Origin: Thoreauomyces humboldtii
Taxonomy: Eukaryota; Chytridiomycota; Chytridiomycetes; Spizellomycetales; Powellomycetaceae
Length of the DNA stretch: 51,152 bases
Direction of reading: 5' to 3'
Assembly (NCBI GenBank): GCA_027596035.1
Contig: JADGJA010000067.1
Location: 1-51,152, forward strand
Position 1 is the first letter of the stretch, and every line of letters begins with the position of its first letter. This document shows, piece by piece, positions 1 to 18,400 of the stretch. The notes below the pieces were generated by a model. The model saw only the letters and a list, made by a program, of their open reading frames with translations, made no database searches and was not told where the DNA came from. Both the position numbers and the translations under genes were made by a program.

Positions 1-333
1 GGTCTACCGATATGGGAAGGGATGGGTTTGGGATTGGTGGCAGGGACGGCTGCAAGTACATCATGTGAGCACATGGATCGACCGCCGCTAGTTCTCTGGC
101 GATGCAGTCTCGGGGTGCTGTGCTGGACATGCTTTCAGGTGTTCAGTGCGCTTCAAGGCCAGTGGATTGGTCCGCCGCATTGTAAACCGGCAGGAGCGGA
201 ACCGACGTAGGAGGATCGGAAGGTCCTGGGTTGAAGATCGCGATCGGTGAGACTGCTTTCGTGTGTTGACCTCTCAAATACTCGGTAAAGAAATGCTGGC
301 GGTCCATCAACATCGAGAGGCAAAACAACGAGG
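1..333. other. Window edge, no supported gene
   Basis: I see no reading frame here with recognisable domains or convincing splice signals on either strand. It lies 3' of the minus-strand gene that ends at 334, so part of it may be that gene's 3' UTR. The window begins in the middle of this spacer. Confidence 0.4.
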
Positions 334-1215
334 TCAAGTGCTCGAACCAACAGCGAGAGATGAAAACGAAAGGCAGCTTTGGACTTCGATCAAGAGCTGC
401 ACCTTTCTACGACCTGATATTTTTGAGGGAGCCCGTTTAACAATGCTCAATGATTGCACATTTCGTTTTCCATTCAAAAAAGAAGGCTTTTCAAAAAAGA
501 AGGCAAAAGCCATAACAGATACGATGCCGCGTGCCGCTGCGGCACTCCCGCTGTCCGCCTCGGAGAAGATGTCGGACCATCTGACGCGTGACGGCTTGGG
601 CGGGGTCACGATGCTGAACTTTCTGCGCTGTTTGACCGGTGTCCGAAGTTCATCGTCGTCGGTCCTGAATCTTGCGACCAACGTCCGTGCTTTCTCGGGC
701 GGGAGCGTTGCTGCTCGAAGCTTGAGCTCCTCGAAGGCCGTCCGATTCTAATGCAATGATGTCAGACTCCGACTTGAGATGCCAATGTGCTGAGTCTCCT
801 ACCTTTTTTTTCTGATTGAGATCGGCGATGACGCCGGCCAACATGTCGCTTTGATCCTGGTTTGACGACGCTCGGCTTTGCTGCTTTTGGAGTTGCAAGA
901 CCGCTCTGGTAGCTGCCATATACCACTCAATCCAGTTGATATTCTGGTCTTGTAAAGTCTGAACGGTGATTGTTGCCGGACGCTATCAAATCCTTCTCGC
1001 TGCCGCGTTGAGCTGCATCAGATGAAAATCAATGTCAGCGCCCAGGCCCACAATCGTCGAAACAAAATATACTTGTTCCTACGGTAGAGTGAGTCGCAAA
1101 AGTACATGCGCTCTGACGATGCCTGCGGCATGCGAGAAAAGGCAAGCCCGCACCTCGTCTTGCCGTCAAAATCCAAAAGCGAGTCCAGATGGAAACACTT
1201 GAAAGAAGTTCGCAT
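334..1215 (-). CDS. Unrecognised spliced protein, about 231 residues
   Basis: I do not recognise this protein. A four-exon model keeps one frame throughout: 1215-1154, 1122-1083, 982-803 and 747-334, with donors gtgcgg, gtagga and gtagga and acceptors gcag, atag and ttag. The exons sum to 696 nt. The middle third is glutamine-rich and probably helical (VLQLQKQQSRASSNQDQSD), followed by a charged helix (AFEELKLRAATLPPEKA) and a basic proline-containing stretch (FSIVTPPKPSRVRWSDIF). There is no signal peptide or membrane segment. Exon 4 contains a 15-nt sequence, ttcaaaaaagaaggc, twice in close succession near 473-504, which lengthens the low-complexity tail. The C-terminal third looks less protein-like, so the true stop may lie upstream through another splice. 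The agreement of exon phases is the main evidence that the gene is real. Confidence 0.45.
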
Positions 1216-2426
1216 GTCAGGGCAAAGTCAGGGCTACTAGGCAGTTTTTTACGCGCAGTCTACTGACCTTTGCGGGATAGCTTGAAGTATGTGCTTCCCT
1301 ACCATGCCTTGGTGCGGGGACAGGACACCCCGAAATCAGGACTCGGGTCACCGATATATGCCTCGGGTTCGGGCACACCGATATATGCCTCGGTGGGGGC
1401 TGCACCGATACCATGCCTCGGTGCGGGGACGGGATATCCCAAAATCAGGCCTCGGGGTCAGCCAGTGTCACCGATATATGCCTCGGCGTGCGGCTGCGCC
1501 GTTACGATGAGCTCGATGAGCCTTCGTGAGAGATGCGGGAATGACTTTCAGTTTCCAATAGCACACGAAGTTGCCAAGTTGACTTACTGGGCATGCAAAG
1601 GATCTCTCTCGCAATGGGCCGCCAGTTTAGCGGGGTTTGACGTCAAGCACCGATCTGAGGCAAAGTCATACGATAAAGAGGATTGTGGTCGGCGGGCGTG
1701 ACCACGCGTCGTCTCGAACGGGGTTTCTTGGGAAGGCTGTAAACACACGGGGTGGCTGTGTAGCACATGTACAGAAGAGTGAGTGACTGTTCATGACTCA
1801 TAATGATATGAGCAGCCGAAAAGTCAGATGCCAGCAGCGGCCGTTCATTGCCGAGGATTGCGAAGGTAAGGCCGGCTCTTATGTGGTCCCGCTCGAGCGT
1901 CTACTATCCCGAAAGCTCCTCCGAGACACGTGGCTCATCGTGTATACTCTTACCCAGACTGCATTGCTCTCTCGGGAAGGAGTTCTGGCGGTCATCTGGT
2001 GAGAGTGAGAGAGTGACACGAAGGAAGAAATATTGAAGTATCTAAAAGAAAGAATAGCGGTCTAGGTTTGTTCCCGGGGCTTGGAGTACTCGTGCCCATT
2101 CTTTTCGCGAGGCGAACGATCGGGCCCTCCTCACAGTGTGCCGACTTCCATGGGAGAGATGTGGGACCCTTTTTCCAGCGTTTTCTGTCGGACGTCTCCG
2201 CTCCGAATAAAATGATCCTCAAAAACTCCGCTGAGGGTCGGTCGGTCCGTTTCCCGTCTTTTTATAGCAGGCTTCTGTATGCACCGCAGCTTACATACGT
2301 CCGACGTTATCCCCAGTACCCCACTTCGTTCTCCCGATGATGAGCCCTCCAAGGACTTTTCTGAGACGGAAGCGCAGAAGAAAGTTCCCTGCAGCAAGCA
2401 CGTACATAGCTTGACAAATTCAGAGG
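1216..2426. other. Gene-poor spacer of about 1.2 kb
   Basis: Short open frames exist on both strands, but none shows recognisable motifs or chains of compatible splice sites. The only structured element I see is the degenerate repeat at 1301-1486. The last few hundred bases presumably include the promoter and 5' UTR of the ciliary gene starting at 2427. Confidence 0.45.
1301..1486. repeat. Degenerate tandem repeat (minisatellite-like)
   Basis: The 16-mer ccgatatatgcctcgg occurs exactly at 1351-1366, 1378-1393 and 1471-1486, with a variant (ccgataccatgcctcgg) near 1404. The copies belong to a larger unit: 1301-1366 and 1410-1486 both run accatgcct-ggtgcggggac...aaatcagg-ctcgg and then end in the 16-mer, the second with about 11 extra bases. 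It lies outside any supported gene. Confidence 0.75.
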
Positions 2427-3248
2427 ATGCCTGCAGTGGCAGCACCGGGACCGAGGGTCAGAAATACCGTTCACGATGCCGCTATTTGGTGAGCTTCGGC
2501 CATGCTGGAATGGTCTGTCGGCATCTCTGTAGGGTACCTGAACTGACCACGGCACCTTCTTGTCAGGCGCCAGACCATCAGCTACGAGCTATCGACAGCG
2601 AAGGAATGGGAGAAGAACTGGGGATTCATGAGAGGGCTATACGATCATGTGAGGTTTTGGGTTGATGACGAGTGGTGACCCCCGTCGGCCCTCGATCTCA
2701 TGATGGACCGTTTGGCTGGATCCCCCGGGGCATTCTTCTGATAGAACGGAACAGAAACTCTCAAGCTACCACCTCTAGCCGCCACGACCCCACGAGCCTT
2801 CATCTCCGGCCTACCCTCCAAGCTCCCACAAGGTCTGACGTCCGACCCCACGTCCCTGACCGCCGACCTGCTCTCCATGCACGACATACCCCGGATCACA
2901 CGGTCCCTCTACCCGAAGCAGAAGTACACCTTCCCCGCCACCACCCAGCAGGAGGTCGGATGGGACTGGAACAGGGACGGCCTGGAACGGACAGCCGGAG
3001 AGGTCGAGACGGTCTTGGGCGCCGATTCCGTGGAGCGAGGGAACCCCGACAGGAGGATCAGGGCTTCGGAGAGGGAGGCCGTCAGGGACGGAGAAAAGTC
3101 CGTGGTGGATGCCATGCAGAGGAGGTTCGCGGGCGATGCCAACCCCAACCCCGTCAGGTACAGGACCTTGGAGAGGTTCGGGAGGGAGGCGAGGGGTCAA
3201 GGGGACGTGCTGAAGTGGTGGGGCGGCTGCCGAGAATCCCTCAACTAA
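2427..3248 (+). CDS. Ciliary LLC1/C20orf85-type protein
   Basis: This is a probable axonemal protein of the LLC1 family (human C20orf85, an inner-junction or microtubule-lumen candidate in motile cilia). Three exons, 2427-2488, 2567-2648 and 2745-3248, sum to 648 nt (215 residues) with phases 2 and 0. The N-terminus carries the family pattern of an aspartate and tryptophan followed by a charged helix and W-x-x-x-W-G-F (DAAIW ... KEWEKNWGFM, residues about 16-42). The second hallmark is a lysine/threonine-rich segment ending in Q-x-x-x-G-W (KQKYTFPATTQQEVGWDW), as in the human protein. The C-terminal 90 residues are highly charged and end WWGGCRESLN. The gene converges on KDM5, leaving about 210 bp. 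Its presence argues for a flagellated organism. Family assignment is by motif order and spacing only, so moderate confidence. Confidence 0.7.
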
Positions 3249-3459
3249 GGGGCAAAGCGGAACTTTCCAAGCAGATTTAGACCAGCTCGTCCGAAGGTCC
3301 CCGTCTCATCGATCTGGGCAAAATTATACGTCGCTTTCACATTATATACATCGGATGGGAATCACGAGGGAAGGCACAAGGGGGCACCGGAGGAACGACC
3401 AAAAACAAACGCTAAAAGACAGCACAAAAAAGGGATACATCAACGGAAGAGTGTATCCA

Positions 3460-9651
<6,192 letters not shown>

Positions 9652-12224
9652 ATGGCCGCATCCAGACCGCCCGGGCCTCTTCCAGATGTCATCTTGAATT
9701 TCATCGACCAAGTCTCCTCGACCGCGGTTCCCGCCATCACGGCTACCGCTGCTTTTCACGCGCGGACTCGGCGCGTACGACGCGGCGCCATCGGCGTTGC
9801 CGTTGCTGCGGGAGCCCTCTACTACGTGCGATCCAGGCAAAAGGCCACCAACCGACGTGCTTTGGCCATCGCCGCAGGCCTGGCAGATACGCCACTCGAT
9901 CAGCCACTGAAGGTTGACCGCAATCAAATCAAAGTTGCCGTTGACAAGCGCTTCCTGAGGCAGCTGAAGTACATCTGGGCCATCTGCGTGCCAAACTGGC
10001 ATTCGAAGACCATTTTCATTTTGATGTTGCACACCACGTTCCTGGTTCTCCGGACGTATCTATCCGTCATCGTTGCTCGGCTTGATGGACGCCTCGTCAG
10101 AGATCTGGTTGCCGCAGATGCAAGATCGTTTGGCAAAGGATTACTTTACTGGTTTGCGGTAGCGCTTCCGGCTACTTACACCAATAGCATGGTACGAGCT
10201 TCCTGGCGAAACGATCCCTTCTTCTAAAGGTCCAACGCAGCTGACGTGCCCTGCGATATAGATCCGATACTTGCAATCAAAGTTCTGCATCTCTCTCAGA
10301 ACTAGTCTTACCGACCACGTTCATCGTCTGTACATGGAGAACAACACTTACTACAAGGCTATCAATCTTGATAACCGGATTGATGGGGCCGACCAGTAAG
10401 TGTTGAGCCGGAACACGGGATACTGTATATGCCACCTAACAGCAACTTTGCAGATTGATCACCACCGACATCAACCGGTTTTGTACGGCGTTAGCTTCGC
10501 TTTACTCTAACCTTGGAAAGCCGGTGCTAGACATGATCATCTTCAATTATCAACTTGCGAGAAGTATTGGTTCCGTCGGCATGTGGGGCCTTACCGTCAA
10601 TTACTTTATCACTGCGACGATTTTGAGGGCGGCAACACCAGCGTTTGGGCGAATGGCGGCCGTTGAAGCCAAGCTGGAAGGCGACTTCCGTACCGCTCAC
10701 TCGCGACTCATCACCAACGCAGAAGAAATTGCATTCTATCACGGCGCTCCTCTTGAGCATTCTATCCTTACCCGAACGTACTACAAGCTTATCAAGCATA
10801 TCAACCGTATCTACCGCATCCGTATTGCCTACAATATGTTCGAGGATTTCATCATCAAGTATAGTTGGTCCGCCGCGGGTCTCTTGATTGCTAGTATCCC
10901 TGTCTTCTACCCTGACCTGGCGGGCGCACGGTCAAAGCGTCAGGAACTTCGCCTGGCCCAGGCGCAAGTTGGGGATGGAGAGACCATTCTTTCCCAGCTT
11001 GACCGGAAAACGGGAAGTCGTACGCAAGGCTTCATTACGAACAAGCGGTACGTTAAATATCTTTTGAATTTCGGCTTCTAGGCAAAACTGACACGTATCT
11101 TTTTGTAGATTGATGGTGTCGCTTGCGGATGCTGGCGGCCGCATCATGTACTCGTACAAGGAGTTGAACGAGCTCGCGGGCTATACATACCGTGTTTATA
11201 ACATGCTCCGCGTTCTTCAAGACCTGCACGACGACCGATACGTTGACACAGGCAACTCGGACGGGAAAGGACAGTTCTCGATCGAGCATATCAACGGTGT
11301 TGTAGATTACACGCATAACGGCATCCGACTTGACCACGTCCCGATCGTTACACCAAACGGGGACGCTACGCTTATCAAGGATCTGTCCTTCGGCATTGCT
11401 CCTGGAGAACATCTCATGATTACGGGGCCTAACGGAGCTGGAAAGACAGCCATTCTTCGGACCCTCGCTGGCCTATGGCCTGTCTTCGAGGGCAAAATCT
11501 CGAGGCCACCAACTGGACTTTCCTCGACTTTGTACATCCCGCAGCGACCGTACCTTGCCATTGGTTCGCTTAGGGAGCAAGTCATCTACCCGCACAGTCC
11601 TCAGCAAATGCGGGACGCGGGCAAAACGGACGCTGATTTGGAGGTTATCTTGACGAAGGTGTACCTTGAGTACATTCCTGCACGGGAAGGAGGATGGGAT
11701 GCTGTCAAGGAATGGAAGGATGTGTTTTCAGGAGGTAACACTCGCTATAGCCATCCCTTATGTTGGACTTGACTTCGTGCTTACACAGGGTTTTAGGTGA
11801 GAAGCAACGCATGCAACTTGCCCGCCTGTTCTACCACCATCCGAAATTTGCCGTGTTGGACGAGGCTACCTCAGCCGTCTCTGCCGACGTCGAAGCTCTG
11901 CTATACAGCCATGCGAAAGAAGCCAAGATCACGCTGATCACCATCTCACACCGGCCCTCGCTCTTCCGCTACCATTCTCGCCTTTTGCGCGTCGGGGAAG
12001 GAGCCTCTGGCCTGGATTGGGAGTGGGAGAACATCGGAGCGGCAGCGAAGAGCAACACGGTTTCACCCAGCATCGCATCCGAGATTGTCCGACTTGAGCA
12101 AGCCGTGAGAGGTGTCGATCTCTTGAAAAAGAGGCTGGGAGAAGTTAATAAGGAGCTTGGTCTGGCGCTTCCGGATCCTGCCGCCAAGGAGGAGCTGAAG
12201 CATGCAAAGCGCACACTCATCTGA
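9652..12224 (+). CDS. Peroxisomal half ABC transporter, subfamily D
   Basis: This ABCD half-transporter (yeast Pxa1/Pxa2, human ABCD1-3) would dimerise in the peroxisomal membrane and import long-chain fatty acyl-CoA for beta-oxidation. Five exons (9652-10191, 10262-10395, 10454-11047, 11109-11734, 11797-12224) give 2322 nt, 773 residues. The N-terminal half holds the transmembrane domain; the ABCD EAA-like signature NAEEIAFYHGAPLEHSIL is present. The nucleotide-binding domain has Walker A GPNGAGKT (where animal ABCD proteins usually read GPNGCGKS), signature FSGGEKQRM, Walker B FAVLDEATSAVS and the switch ISHRPSLFRYH. The last intron splits the signature motif itself (FSG|GEKQR). A short C-terminal helix rich in Leu, Lys and Glu follows. 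PXA1 versus PXA2/PMP70 type cannot be settled by eye. It is transcribed away from KDM5 and towards TFIIIC. Confidence 0.93.
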
Positions 12225-12433
12225 CCCTCGTGCTCGAGCATCCTTTCTTGTTCCATCCTCCTGACTGCATAATTTTACGTATCTCCCACCCTGAGCTACA
12301 TTTCAGAATACATTGATAGCTGCGCCACTAATCAATAACTTTGTCACACTTCTGCATGGCCGCGTTCACACTTCGTCCGGACCTCAAAAAGTCTTCAAAA
12401 ACAAAAAAACAACGAGGTCAGGCATTGCCAGCT

Positions 12434-15400
12434 ATGGACGACATCCTAAAGATCATCGTAGACGAGGTCGCTCTGGAAGAGAACCAAGGTAAAGCGTGTA
12501 TTCCGAAATGGGTGGTTGGCGCTCTGTCCGGTGACGCATTCTTGCTCGTTTTGGCTGGGAAGGCGTTTGGGTAATGTTCTGCGGCTGACCACTCTTGCGA
12601 CCTGTATACGCTTGTTCCGCTTCAAGGTTGCACGCTAGACCGACTTTGGAAGCTGCTGGACGATCAGTGGGAATCCAAGCTCAGGAATGCGCGCGTGGAC
12701 CGAATGGATGTCGGACCCGAGCCACTGGAAAACGCAGAGGTCGGACGCCTAGATGAATATCTCAAGGAATACCTGTGGCCTTTCATTGTGTCTCTCAAGG
12801 ACCTTCACTTTCAACTGGCAACGGGTGATTCGACTAGTGCACCCAATACGCCGACATCTAGCAAAAAGCGGAAGCTTGGCAAAGGAATTGTGAAGGAGGT
12901 GATAAATTTCGTCGAAGCAATTGGAACCTGCACGTTCCTTTCTGACACCCTCGCTTAGATTCCCACGGTGCCTCTTTCGAAATCGGAGTTGCGTGGAACC
13001 GCGCTGTCAACAGTCAAAGAACAGTATGGGGATCGGTTGCGCGTGGCAGCATCGGAAGAGGTTCGAGAGGCTGCCATCCTCAGTCTTGGAGATGTACGTT
13101 GGCCAGGGCTTCACCGACAATAGCGGCTATATCCAACGCTTATCAGCGTCTTTTTGCAGCGCACACTCAAATTGAGTGACACAGTCATGCAAATTCTCTC
13201 AAAGATTGCTCTTGCTCGTGGAGACGGAACTACCCAAGTGGAACTTTCGAAAGTTCTGGACATTGACCCTCGTTCAGTTTATCATTACATCAAAACGTTG
13301 GCTGTCAACAAATTAATGTGAGTCGATACGTGGTAGCAGCGGAGATTTCGCTGACGTTGATCGCTCATATCGACCATATATGCGTTAGCGTCAAGTTTCC
13401 TCTGACTATCAAAAGTGCTAGTACGAACTTGTGCATCCACAAGCGTTTCGCGCATCTCAACGTCTCCTTTCTGGAATACCGCAAAAACGTTGAAAAGCCT
13501 CTCGATGACACCTCTGATTTATTGCCACTATCCCTCAGCGAAGAAGACATTGACGCGCACAAACACGATGACAAAAGCGATCTGCAACTCGGGAAAGCTG
13601 CAGTTTCATATCACAACGAGCTGGTGAAACAGCGTCTCACCCAGTTGCTGAAGAATGCTAAAGGAGAAATCATGGTGGTCAGCGATTTGATGGATGCTCT
13701 GGTAAAACTCAATCAGGCATTCGAGCTACTTGTCCCACCGCTAACATCATTTCTTCCTCAGAAAATTCAAGCTTATCAAAACGTACCTCAGAGAAAGTTT
13801 TTCAATCGCATCGTGGAGTCTCTGTCAAAGGCGTCGCATATTCAACGAGTGAATGTTGTTAAGAAAAGCCAGGATGGAAAACCAACGGGCCATGATCGAT
13901 GCGTTCGATTGTTGAAGTTGTACTTCCCGAACCGTGGAGTAAACATTGGTGTCAACGGGCCATTGGCGCACAAAAGCGACTACCTGAGCAAAAAAGAGGA
14001 ATCCGATCCTGACAGTAATCTCGTTATGGGAGAAGGAGGCCGACTTTCGGACCTTCCCCTCGAATACCAGATTTATAGACTGATCGCTCTAGCCGGAGAC
14101 CGGGGCGTGGTGGCTGCCGTAAGTCCAGAATACTACTTGTACCCAGAAGGAACCGCAGCTGAATATGGGTTCTACAGACTTTGCGAAGGTCGCTCAACAA
14201 CCTCGGCCACCGTCTTCTGACGAAACTTTTAGCGAGAGTCACAAAACCGCCAGAAGCTGCTTTTAACGCGATAGGTGCAGGTCGGACCGCTGAATTCGTT
14301 GGGCGTGAACGGCGCTATCGGTACTATTCCTCCGAAGCCTACAACCGCTACCGCGTCGACTCAGAGCATGGGCCAGAGTTGTTGGAACTCAATCATATGC
14401 TGTCCATTAGTCGTGCTGAGTGCTCCAGTCGACCACTGTGTCCACCCACACTTCATCATGATGGTGAGCCAGCCGCTCGACCAAAACCGCCGCGCAAGAA
14501 GAGAAAAACCGTCGCCACACCGGTGGCGTCAGGCTCGGAAAGCGAAGCAGAGGAGAGCGAAGAGAGTGCTACCAACATCGCGGAAACCGACGAAGAGGAC
14601 GAGCCTACGCCTGACATCACGCGCGACTCGGATATTTCTTCAGAGGAGGATATTAATGTACGTGCACGTCGAACTTCTGATCTTCCCATGTCATCTAACG
14701 GAACCTTTCCAGATCGTCTGCCGGATTTGCAACATTGACGATCCTGAAACGGACAAATGGGTCCTCCTTTGTGACTCTTGCGACGATGGTGTGCACACAT
14801 TCTGTCATGATCCGCCACTTGAGGGCATTCCGGATGGCGACTTTTTCTGCAGCGAGGCGTGTATGGCCCGTGGGAAAACTGCAAGAAAACCGGCGGACAC
14901 TGAAGGTGATGCAGTCGGAACTGAGTCAGCACCAGATCCAGCCGCCAGCAGTGTACCGGGTGAGCGAGATCGAGTTGGTTGCGGTTCATCTGCTATGTCG
15001 AAGTCTAATACCTGTCGGACCCGAAGCTGTAGTCTCACCGAATGCTCGAGTCACTCGCAGTCGAAAGTCGCTCGGGATGGGATCAGCGCAACTTCATGCA
15101 ACAGCACCTGCTATCTCTTCTCCCTTGGCGAGACCTGCTGCGAATCTAAGTCGAGCAGGCTCGTCGTCACGCCAGAGGGTATTATCCTCGGATATCCCTG
15201 TCGAAACTGCCTCCAGTACTCCCATAAGTACTCCTGTCCATACTCCGGTTAGCAGTCCTGTCTCCACCCCGCGCAGATCGGTGTTTACTCGCACTACGCC
15301 AGGAGCCAGAGTGTCAGGTTCTCCAGGTAAATTTTTCTCTCAAGCCGCGCTTTCCGTCGAGCGTCCGTAGTTGACTCTTGCTCTCTTTCATAGGAGGAGT

Positions 15401-18400
15401 GAATCATTATAATCGCTCTACCATTACCGCTGTTCGTCGAGGAGCCATCTTGCTCCAGCTTGTTCAGGAACACAAGATCATGGAAACCGGTCATCTACTT
15501 AACAAATCGTATTCAGCCTTGGCTGCGGAGCAGTGGGACTCGCCTGGAACTCCGATTCATGCTACAGACAATAAAACCCTCCTGCGAACCGCCCTAGCAC
15601 TGGAATCAAATGGCCATCTGAAGGTGTATAAGGTTTCGTTACCACAAATGAACGGTGGGACGTCGGAACGGACGTTGCTTCTGGACGCCTCTCTGAACCC
15701 GGAGGATCAGAATGTTCAGCGGTACATCCAAGAGATGAAAGACCGTTATACGTTTAACTTCGTTCCTGGAGGAAGACAGCGCGTGCCAGCCGTCATGGAA
15801 GTGGAAGTTGAGAGATTGTCGGACATGCAGGAGAGACTTCTGGGCAAGTCATCGCAAGCATCCGCGGAACCTAACACGGAGCCTGACATCTACCGAGGCG
15901 AGGAAAAAGAGAGCTCATCACAGCCTGTCAGGACAGTCGGCAAGAAAAAGCGAGAAGGATGGGCAGAGATTGCCCAACAGTACGGCTTCGTTACCGCTGT
16001 GATGCTCCGCGCCCGAATCTTGCACGAATGGCTATTCGCGTTGCTCCTAGATACGAAAAAGGCCTCGGAGCGGAGCAACTTCTCCGTTTCTGCGGGGCCA
16101 TACCGCAACGGTGGAGTGTTCCAGGTCATCATGCTATATCGGGAGCTTCCGTTCGAGATGTATCTGAAGCTGGTTGGCCAAATCCAAAAATCATCCGAGG
16201 TTGACGAATTCATGACGCTCAACGGATATGGAAACGTAAAGCTGGTTGATCTTCCTGAAAATGTGCGCAAAATCGTGTGGGGACCCAAAAGTCGGGTCAA
16301 GCGATACTTGAATCAGTTGTTGGAAATTCTCGAAGCTCTGCAGATATTGAAGCCGTTGCCGAGGAATCACGATTTGGACAATAATGTTCCCCCAATCGGA
16401 GATGCCAGAGCAACCAGCCTCAATTTCCCAGCAAGGCACGTCGCCGTTGCATATACTCTTCGGCCGCTCGTTCCTCTTTACGACTACGTGGTCGATCCAA
16501 GTAAACTTCTCCATCTCTATCAGCTGAAGACCTCGGAGACCCTTCAGATGTTCTGGTTCCAGTTCGAGTTCTCGTGTCTCCGGCGAAACGGAACAAGCGC
16601 AACGGTCGAGGACGTTTCCGAAGCCAGTAAAATGATGACTTCCGTCGTGTATAGCGAGGAGCAAATCAAGGCTCTGGAGAAATTCCGAAGAACGGACGAG
16701 CCGGGGTATCTTTTCAAAGCGAACTCCCCACTGGCCATGCTGCAATCAGCGCGAAACTGGCATACCACGTTTCCTTACACCAAAGCCCAGAGAGACATTT
16801 TGGAGTCGCACATCGATCGCGAGGTCGGTACTACTCCTCTGCGAAACGAGGCTCTGTGTCGGGAGATCGCGAACGAAACTAGTCTCACAATCACGCGCGT
16901 GAAGTACTACTTCAGCCGGTCGGAAGACGTTCAATTCCATAAGCTGTGCGCGAAGCAAAAACTGGTAAAGCAGCGGAAAGCAAACGCACGGGTTCGAAGA
17001 GAAGCCGGAGTTGGGAAACGAGCTACGGGTGTTGTCCGCCTCGGCAGGCGAACAACCAAACCACCTGGGACACCAAAGCCTACCAAGCCAATCGGTGCTG
17101 GACGCCGTTCCCGGAAGGCTTTCAGGGCGCACCAGGAAGCACTCCTGAAGGACGCCAGAAACGAAGCGCTGGCGGGCGACGTGGCAGACGACACCCTGCC
17201 AGTCATAGCTTCCGCGGATCGATTCTTATCGCAGTACCATCTGCCCGGGAAACGAGTGAAGGCTGTTTGGACCCCCGAAGATGATAGTGCGCTTCTCCAT
17301 GCCTTTGCCATCCTGAAACATGGTAACCAGCACAAAATCTCATGGACGCCGCTGGGCGCTCTTTTCGAGGGCAAGGACTTCCATGCCCGCGAAGACATAC
17401 TCACGAGAGAACTATGCCGTCGCCGCATGAATGTTCTCAGCAAGACCGCAGCACAGAAGAATCTGATCATGAATCTCAGCGTTCAGTGGCCGATAGTCCG
17501 GGCCAAAGGGATCGCAGAGAACGCTTTCACGAAGGAAGAGGCATACTTGTCCACGCCGGAAGACCTTTGGCGGCTCGTAGCCTACTTTCAGAAATCCAGC
17601 TCGCCAATTGCAGTAGAGACAGCGAGCGCGCTTGCTCCCGACTTCCCGCTTCCGAACAACCTCGAACAGCTGCATTCTTGTTTTACTGTCCACGAGGGTC
17701 CCACTGTTCCGCAGCTTGCACTAGTGGAAGATAGCATTCGAAGCAAGATGACAGTGCTCTATGCACGACCCTTGACGTTGTGTATGTCTGACGAAGGCCT
17801 GATTGACTGTCCGAGTTTGCCAGTTCCCGATCCGGAGCAGCTACAAATGGAGGTTGTGAAGATGATCATCAAGGTGAAGTCGCTCTGGTCAAAAAATGTC
17901 CGACCGTAGAAATTGACTTGCGTTAGATCATTTTGTTGACGCCTGAGGAACGCTATGACCCTTCTCGCGCCTTCTGGATTTTACAAACGCTCCCGCAAAA
18001 CCTTGTGACGAATGCCCTTGCTCAGCTCCGTAGTGAGAACGTTATTGTCAGGAAAGGAGCGGGCGATCGACGTGTTCCTGGCCGTGGTTTTGTGCACTCT
18101 GACAAGTAAGGATTCGAGTCGTACCGACCTGTGGCGTGTCCCTGATGGATTTTATGATAGGTTCTTATCTACTATTCAAGGCACTCTGCCCGACCGCCTT
18201 TTAATGCAAGCCCGAAGGTACCAGGCTCATCTGGATGAACAATTCCAGATCTCCGGCGAGGTGGAGTTTTCGCCCTTTTCAAATAGCGGAAGCATGGCAG
18301 TGCTTGTTGACGGTGCTGCATCGCGGAAAGTCCGACTGGTACTGAAGCTGAATCCGTCAATTCTTGAGACGAGCTCCTTTGATATATTTCACGGTGAAGG

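Noticed and set aside
14713..14959. Separate PHD-finger gene between two TFIIIC halves
   Set aside because: Exon phases before, within and after the PHD exon all connect, and both halves of TFIIIC would otherwise be truncated.
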